This document shows, piece after piece, positions 8,396-12,180 of a stretch of 12,180 bases of DNA. Both the position numbers and the translations under genes were made by a program. The number at the start of each line of letters is the position of its first letter. Within the stretch, counting starts at the first letter, position 1. Source of the stretch: Liolophura sinensis (Eukaryota > Mollusca > Polyplacophora > Chitonida > Chitonidae); assembly GCF_032854445.1 (NCBI RefSeq), contig NW_027018565.1, positions 1 through 12,180 on the forward strand, read 5' to 3'. The notes beneath the pieces are model-generated. The model was given only the letters and a program-made list of their open reading frames with translations. It did not search any database and was not told the origin of the DNA.

Positions 8396-8617
8396 GTCAC
8401 AAAACATGAAAAACAGGCATCTCTGCTGAAACACTGTCTGCTGTTTTGGGCATAGACTTGAAGTGGACAAGGTAAAATCTACTTGAAAATCCATAATTTT
8501 CTAAATGTTTGTCAATGGAAAATGTAAAATACTTTGTCATTGGAATTTTTTCTTTTTTCTTGCAGATATACATACCAGCTTTCCAAAACATTTGACCTGG
8601 TTAAGATATTTTGAAGG
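8396..8617 (+). pseudogene. Remnant two-exon transcript of deleted unit 4
   Basis: Only the first (8396-8471) and last (8566-8617) exon-like segments of the series remain. The donor is now GTAAAA at 8472, and the acceptor TTTCTTGCAG ends at 8565, leaving a 94-base intron. The middle exons, with most of the candidate ORF, are gone, and the first segment carries TGA at 8427-8429 in the frame used in units 1, 3 and 5. If transcribed, this copy could make only a short, probably non-coding spliced RNA. Confidence 0.3.
8474..8477. other. Deletion junction of 1455 bp in unit 4
   Basis: Left flank is the common sequence up to GGTAAA; right flank is the common sequence from AAAATCTAC. The shared AAA gives 3 bp of microhomology, typical of end-joining or template switching rather than recombination between long repeats. 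Unit 3 minus unit 4 is exactly 1455 bp, so no other length change is needed. Confidence 0.93.
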
Positions 8618-8821
8618 GTATGTGCACTACAGAGCTTTGAACTTGGTGCTTGAGGACGGACAAACAGACACATTTCCAAGATAGGGGTACCCCAAGTTAA
8701 ATTCCTCCTACTGAAAAGTTTTTGCATGTATCAAGCTGTAACTTTATGTGTGAGGTTTAGAGGTAGTAAGCATTATGTGGTGCAAAAATGATTGATTTTA
8801 AAAAAAGTTGGCTGGTGTGAT

Positions 8822-9276
8822 AGGACACAGACCCCCATTACAACTTGCGTTTTTCAGTAGGGACGATTGTAGTTCTGTGTATTTTAGGGTGTAAAGTCTT
8901 TTTTTGCTGCCAGCCTGCCGTTTTTAGTGTACAAGTGCATGCTTGGTATGAAAATGATGGAAATTGTCTAAGCTTTGCGCAGGTATGAGTTTTAATGGTG
9001 AAAGTTTGAAATTCTGGGCGAGAGGACACAAGGAGACAGGTGGTGACGAGGCTGCGAGTGACGTCCCCTTGGCGTTGCTAGGCACCCCTCCCAGCTGCCG
9101 ACATGTAAAGGTCCAGATTTTTCCAGTCAACCTATGTCAAGATTTTTACAGCTTCTTTCTCTCAGGCTGGGCCAGGTATGCACCAAAGCTTATTGGCCTG
9201 GGAATGTTTGGGACTGAGCTACAGCGCTAAACGTTAACATTGTCGCTTATGGAAAACTAATGGGGGTCTGTGGCCT
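8822..9276. mobile_element. MITE-like DNA transposon insert, unit 4 copy
   Basis: Complete copy within the deleted unit, with inverted ends at 8822-8840 and 9258-9276 and GAT flanks at 8819-8821 and 9277-9279. Two private substitutions are visible: GCCGACATG for GCCGGCATG near 9101, and CCTGGGAA for CCTCGGAA near 9200. The deletion in this unit lies well upstream and did not touch the element. Confidence 0.77.
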
Positions 9277-9492
9277 GATCTGTCCACTTGTGCCAAAACA
9301 TGTAATATGTCACTGTGTGCTCAGATTTGGCAACAGCCTGATAATATTTGGTGGGTACATCTGCGATGTGGTTTGCATTGACATGGAACTTGATTGAGCA
9401 GTTTTAAAGCTTTTTAATTCTATATTTTCCCCACATATCCATTTTGTCTAAAAATCGGCTAAAACGCTCTGTGGTCAAGGGTAGTACAGGAG

Positions 9493-9498
9493 TATAAA
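9493..9498 (+). promoter_or_regulatory. TATAAA box candidate, unit 4
   Basis: Same TATAAA motif upstream of unit 5. It is retained although the body of unit 4 is deleted. Confidence 0.25.
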
Positions 9499-9671
9499 CA
9501 GACTGGAACAAACACAGACAATGTTTCATTGTTCCTGGTTTTTAAAATGTCTCTTTTGGGGCTGACATTTGATAAATAATGCAAAATTTGAGTGCTGCGA
9601 GTGAAATTGGAGTATGTGGCTGATAGATAGGGTGGTGTGATTAAGGATGGTCAATAAGTCCTTGCATCACA

Positions 9672-9677
9672 TATAAG
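9672..9677 (+). promoter_or_regulatory. TATAAG box candidate at unit 4/5 boundary
   Basis: Copy of the boundary TATA-like motif preceding unit 5. A G-to-T change lies about 15 bp upstream (AATAAGTCC for AATAAGGCC). Confidence 0.26.
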
Positions 9678-9814
9678 GGCCCAGCCTCACACAGCTGGAT
9701 AAAAACACATCAGCAGATTAATTTACTTGGCTAGAGTAGTAGAGAGGGCCAGTGTGCATTTAATTTACAAACCAAGTCAGGTTCCTCCCATGTGTGCCAC
9801 CACACACTAGGTAA

Positions 9815-11259
9815 ATGTGCTTCAAATCATCCTGGAGGTCACAAAACATGAAAAACAGGCACCTCTGCTGGAACACTGTCTGCTGTTTTGGGCATAGACT
9901 TGAAGTGGACAAGGTAAATTTTCCTCTTTAAACTTAAAAATAAACCACTGTAGGCATGTAGTTTTCATTGCATGTGTATATTCATTCCTCTGACAAGTTA
10001 CATGTGCACTCACACAGTATGTGTGGCGTTGGAACAAAAATGATCAATTTCAAGTTTCTAGCATACATGTGAGTGTGATCTGTTGGAATATTGCCCTTGT
10101 GAAAATGAGTCTCTGCCCCACCAGGTGTCTGTTTTTCCACCAGAACATAGTACGCTGTTCCTGCGACATCTCAAGGAGTTTTTGTTTTAGTATGTGGCCC
10201 AGTGTGGCATCCACCTCCCTGGGCAACTGGGATTTTTTTTATGTTTCCAATGTCCTCACACACAAGTTAGAAATTAGACAGCTACATATGTCTTTCACAT
10301 CCTAGTTTAATACCTATTGAGCTTTTGTCTTGGTTTCCCTCTTTAGATCTTGTCTCCCAAACATGGCGTCAGTGAACTTTGCCTGGTTTATGCATATATT
10401 GAACTGGGATCTACCTAGGTGAGTGGGGTCTGCTAGCCGTTCAGCTTCCTCAAAGGCCTGACCATTCGGATGCAGTCTTCGACTCCTTTGGCCGACCTAG
10501 AATCCCCGTCATTGGTCCGGTACTACACCATGACACATACCCCTCCGGCCCCCCCACCCCCCCAACCGGGGAAACGTCACAGGTTTCTCATATATGTACG
10601 GACAGTTTGAATGTCCATTCCTCATGCCCACCCAGCAACACCCAGTGTGGAACCTGATTACGGATGTAATTTCTCACTGATTATTTGAGGATTTCTGTGT
10701 TGTTACAGGTTAAAAAGTATAGCTTTTCCCCTCTTCTTGGGTCCCTTCAACATGTCTTGGGAGGGTTGCCTTGCTGACTGTCTGAATGACCAATGTGCAT
10801 GTACTGTGTGGCTTTATTTTTGTAAGTGGCAAATTCATATTTCTCCCCTCTACTTATCTCTTGTAGATGCCAGTGTCACACTTTGGTGTTTGTTATGTGG
10901 AAAGTACTAATTTAGTCTGAGGCAACAACACAGGTGGTGGGATTCTTTTGCACTGTGAGTTGAGGTAAGCCAGCCAACCAATGGCAGCCATGGGGGAGAC
11001 GGGAAAGGGGGGTAGTGTGTGTGTGGGGGGGAGTGGGTGATCTTTTAAAGGGTTTTATCATGTGAATCACTATGTAAAAGGGATACTAGTCTTTTCTTTA
11101 GCCCTATCCATGGAAACTCTGCCTATGAGCATTTCTATATCAATTTGGATGCATATGTTTACTTTGATGGTGATCAAAATGTACTTTTCTGGAATTTTGA
11201 AACTCCGCTTTGCTACCCACCTGTATCACTTTAAGTCAAATTTTGCACAAAGTTGCTAA
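9815..11259 (+). CDS. Candidate five-exon spliced ORF, unit 5 (182 codons, product unknown)
   Basis: Proposed exons are 9815-9913, 10018-10124, 10347-10418, 10709-10821 and 11102-11259, phases as in unit 1. Changes in exon 1 give Cys to Trp near 9835 and a silent His codon change near 9862. The C-to-G change near 10194 lies in an intron of this model. Stop TAA is at 11257-11259. Confidence 0.25.
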
Positions 11260-11718
11260 AAGGTATGTCCTATATTTGCTAAGTGAATTGTCAGATAAAT
11301 TACCTGTCTTTTGATATATATTTTGACACTTTTGGCTTTTAAGTATTTTCTTAACACTGCTGTAAACAAGAAAATCTACTTGAAAATCCATAATTTTCTA
11401 AATGTTTGTCAATGGAAAATGTAAAATACTTTGTCATTGGAATTTTTTCATTTTTCTTGCAGATATACATACCAGCTTTCCAAAACATTTGACCTGGTTA
11501 AGATATTTTCAACGGTATGTGCACTACAGAGCTTTGAACTTGGTGCTTGAGGACGGACAAACAGACACATTTCCAAGATAGGGGTACCCCAAGTTAAATT
11601 CCTCCTACTGAAAAGTTTTTGCATGTATCAAGCTGTAACTTTATGTGTGAGGTTTAGAGGTAGTAAGCATTATGTGGTGCAAAAATGATTGATTTTAAAA
11701 AAAGTTGGCTGGTGTGAT

Positions 11719-12173
11719 AGGACACAGACCCCCATTACAACTTGCGTTTTTCAGTAGGGACGATTGTAGTTCTGTGTATTTTAGGGTGTAAAGTCTTTTT
11801 TTGCTGCCAGCCTGCCGTTTTTAGTGTACAAGTGCATGCTTGGTATGAAAATGATGGAAATTGTCTAAGCTTTGCGCAGGTATGAGTTTTAATGGTGAAA
11901 GTTTGAAATTCTGGGCGAGAGGACACAAGGAGACAGGTGGTGACGAGGCTGCGAGTGACGTCCCCTTGGCGTTGCTAGGCACCCCTCCCAGCTGCCGGCA
12001 TGTAAAGGTCCAGATTTTTCCAGTCAACCTATGTCAAGATTTTTACAGCTTCTTTCTCTCAGGCTGGGCCAGGTATGCACCAAAGCTTATTGGCCTCGGA
12101 ATGTTTGGGACTGAGCTACAGCGCTAAACGTTAACATTGTCGCTTATGGAAAACTAATGGGGGTCTGTGGCCT
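11719..12173. mobile_element. MITE-like DNA transposon insert, unit 5 copy
   Basis: Complete copy ending 7 bases before the window end. Inverted ends lie at 11719-11737 and 12155-12173, with GAT flanks at 11716-11718 and 12174-12176. Confidence 0.77.
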
Positions 12174-12180
12174 GATCTGT

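Larger units (their letters stand above)
8236..9677 (+). repeat. Tandem repeat unit 4 (internally deleted, 1442 bp)
   Basis: Shortened unit. It follows the common sequence to about 8474-8477, then jumps to the sequence that in unit 3 begins at 7035, losing 1455 bp (unit 3 positions 5580-7034). It retains the first exon-like segment (8396-8471), the last one (8566-8617, with two C-to-G changes at its 3' end), the complete 455-bp insert and the TATA-like boxes. It has lost the middle segments, the AATAAA, and the C-rich and G-rich tracts. It shares the TGA change (8427-8429) with unit 2. Confidence 0.96.
9678..12180 (+). repeat. Tandem repeat unit 5 (with insert, cut by window end)
   Basis: Collinear with unit 2 at an offset of 7236 bases, without length differences. 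It runs off the window a few bases past the 455-bp insert, so its final 400 bp or so, including the promoter-like end, are not seen. Private changes include G for C near 9835 beside the first 3' splice-like site, C for T near 9862, and G for C near 10194. Confidence 0.95.

Noticed and set aside
1-12180. CRISPR array, or tRNA/rRNA gene array
   Set aside because: The repeats are kilobase-long with no spacers, and I saw no A/B-box pair, tRNA fold or rRNA core sequence on either strand.

Overview
The whole window is a head-to-tail tandem array of one long repeat (macrosatellite-like), with five units and no unique spacer between them. The units begin at 1, 2442, 5339, 8236 and 9678 (phase set arbitrarily by the window start). 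They measure 2441, 2897, 2897, 1442 and at least 2503 bp, the last one cut by the window end. Reading the units side by side I count only about two dozen single-base differences plus four length differences, so the array is very recent or strongly homogenised. There are no prokaryotic gene features (no long ORFs, no operons). TG/CA richness with few CG dinucleotides, canonical GT-AG splice-like signals, TATA-like boxes and a short inverted-repeat transposon point to a eukaryote, probably an animal. I cannot name the species or match the repeat to a known family.

The length differences are explained by two structural events. (1) A 455-bp insert with 19-bp terminal inverted repeats and a 3-bp GAT target duplication sits at the same point in units 2 to 5. 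Unit 1 has the empty site with a single GAT, so the insert looks like a non-autonomous DNA transposon that was amplified with the repeat. (2) Unit 4 has lost 1455 bp at a junction with 3 bp of microhomology. Two 1-bp insertions in unit 1 account for the rest.

The repeat does not look like inert satellite. Each full unit carries, on the + strand, an ordered series of segments bounded by good 3' and 5' splice-site matches. In unit 2 these are at 2602-2677, 2782-2832 or 2782-2888, 3111-3182, 3473-3585, 3631-3728, 3866-4026 and 4227-4278. Joining five of them (leaving out 3631-3728) gives one phase-compatible frame: 182 codons in units 1, 3 and 5, and 108 codons from the third exon in unit 2, where the first exon has a nonsense change. 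TATA-like boxes precede the series, and an AATAAA lies in the first intron. The product is not recognised, and a non-coding spliced RNA or a decayed gene remains possible. Unit 4 keeps only the first and last exon-like segments, with both deletion breakpoints inside presumed introns.

The most interesting possibility is a multi-copy, intron-containing transcription unit embedded in a macrosatellite, with structural variants among copies. All claims of transcription are inference from sequence.
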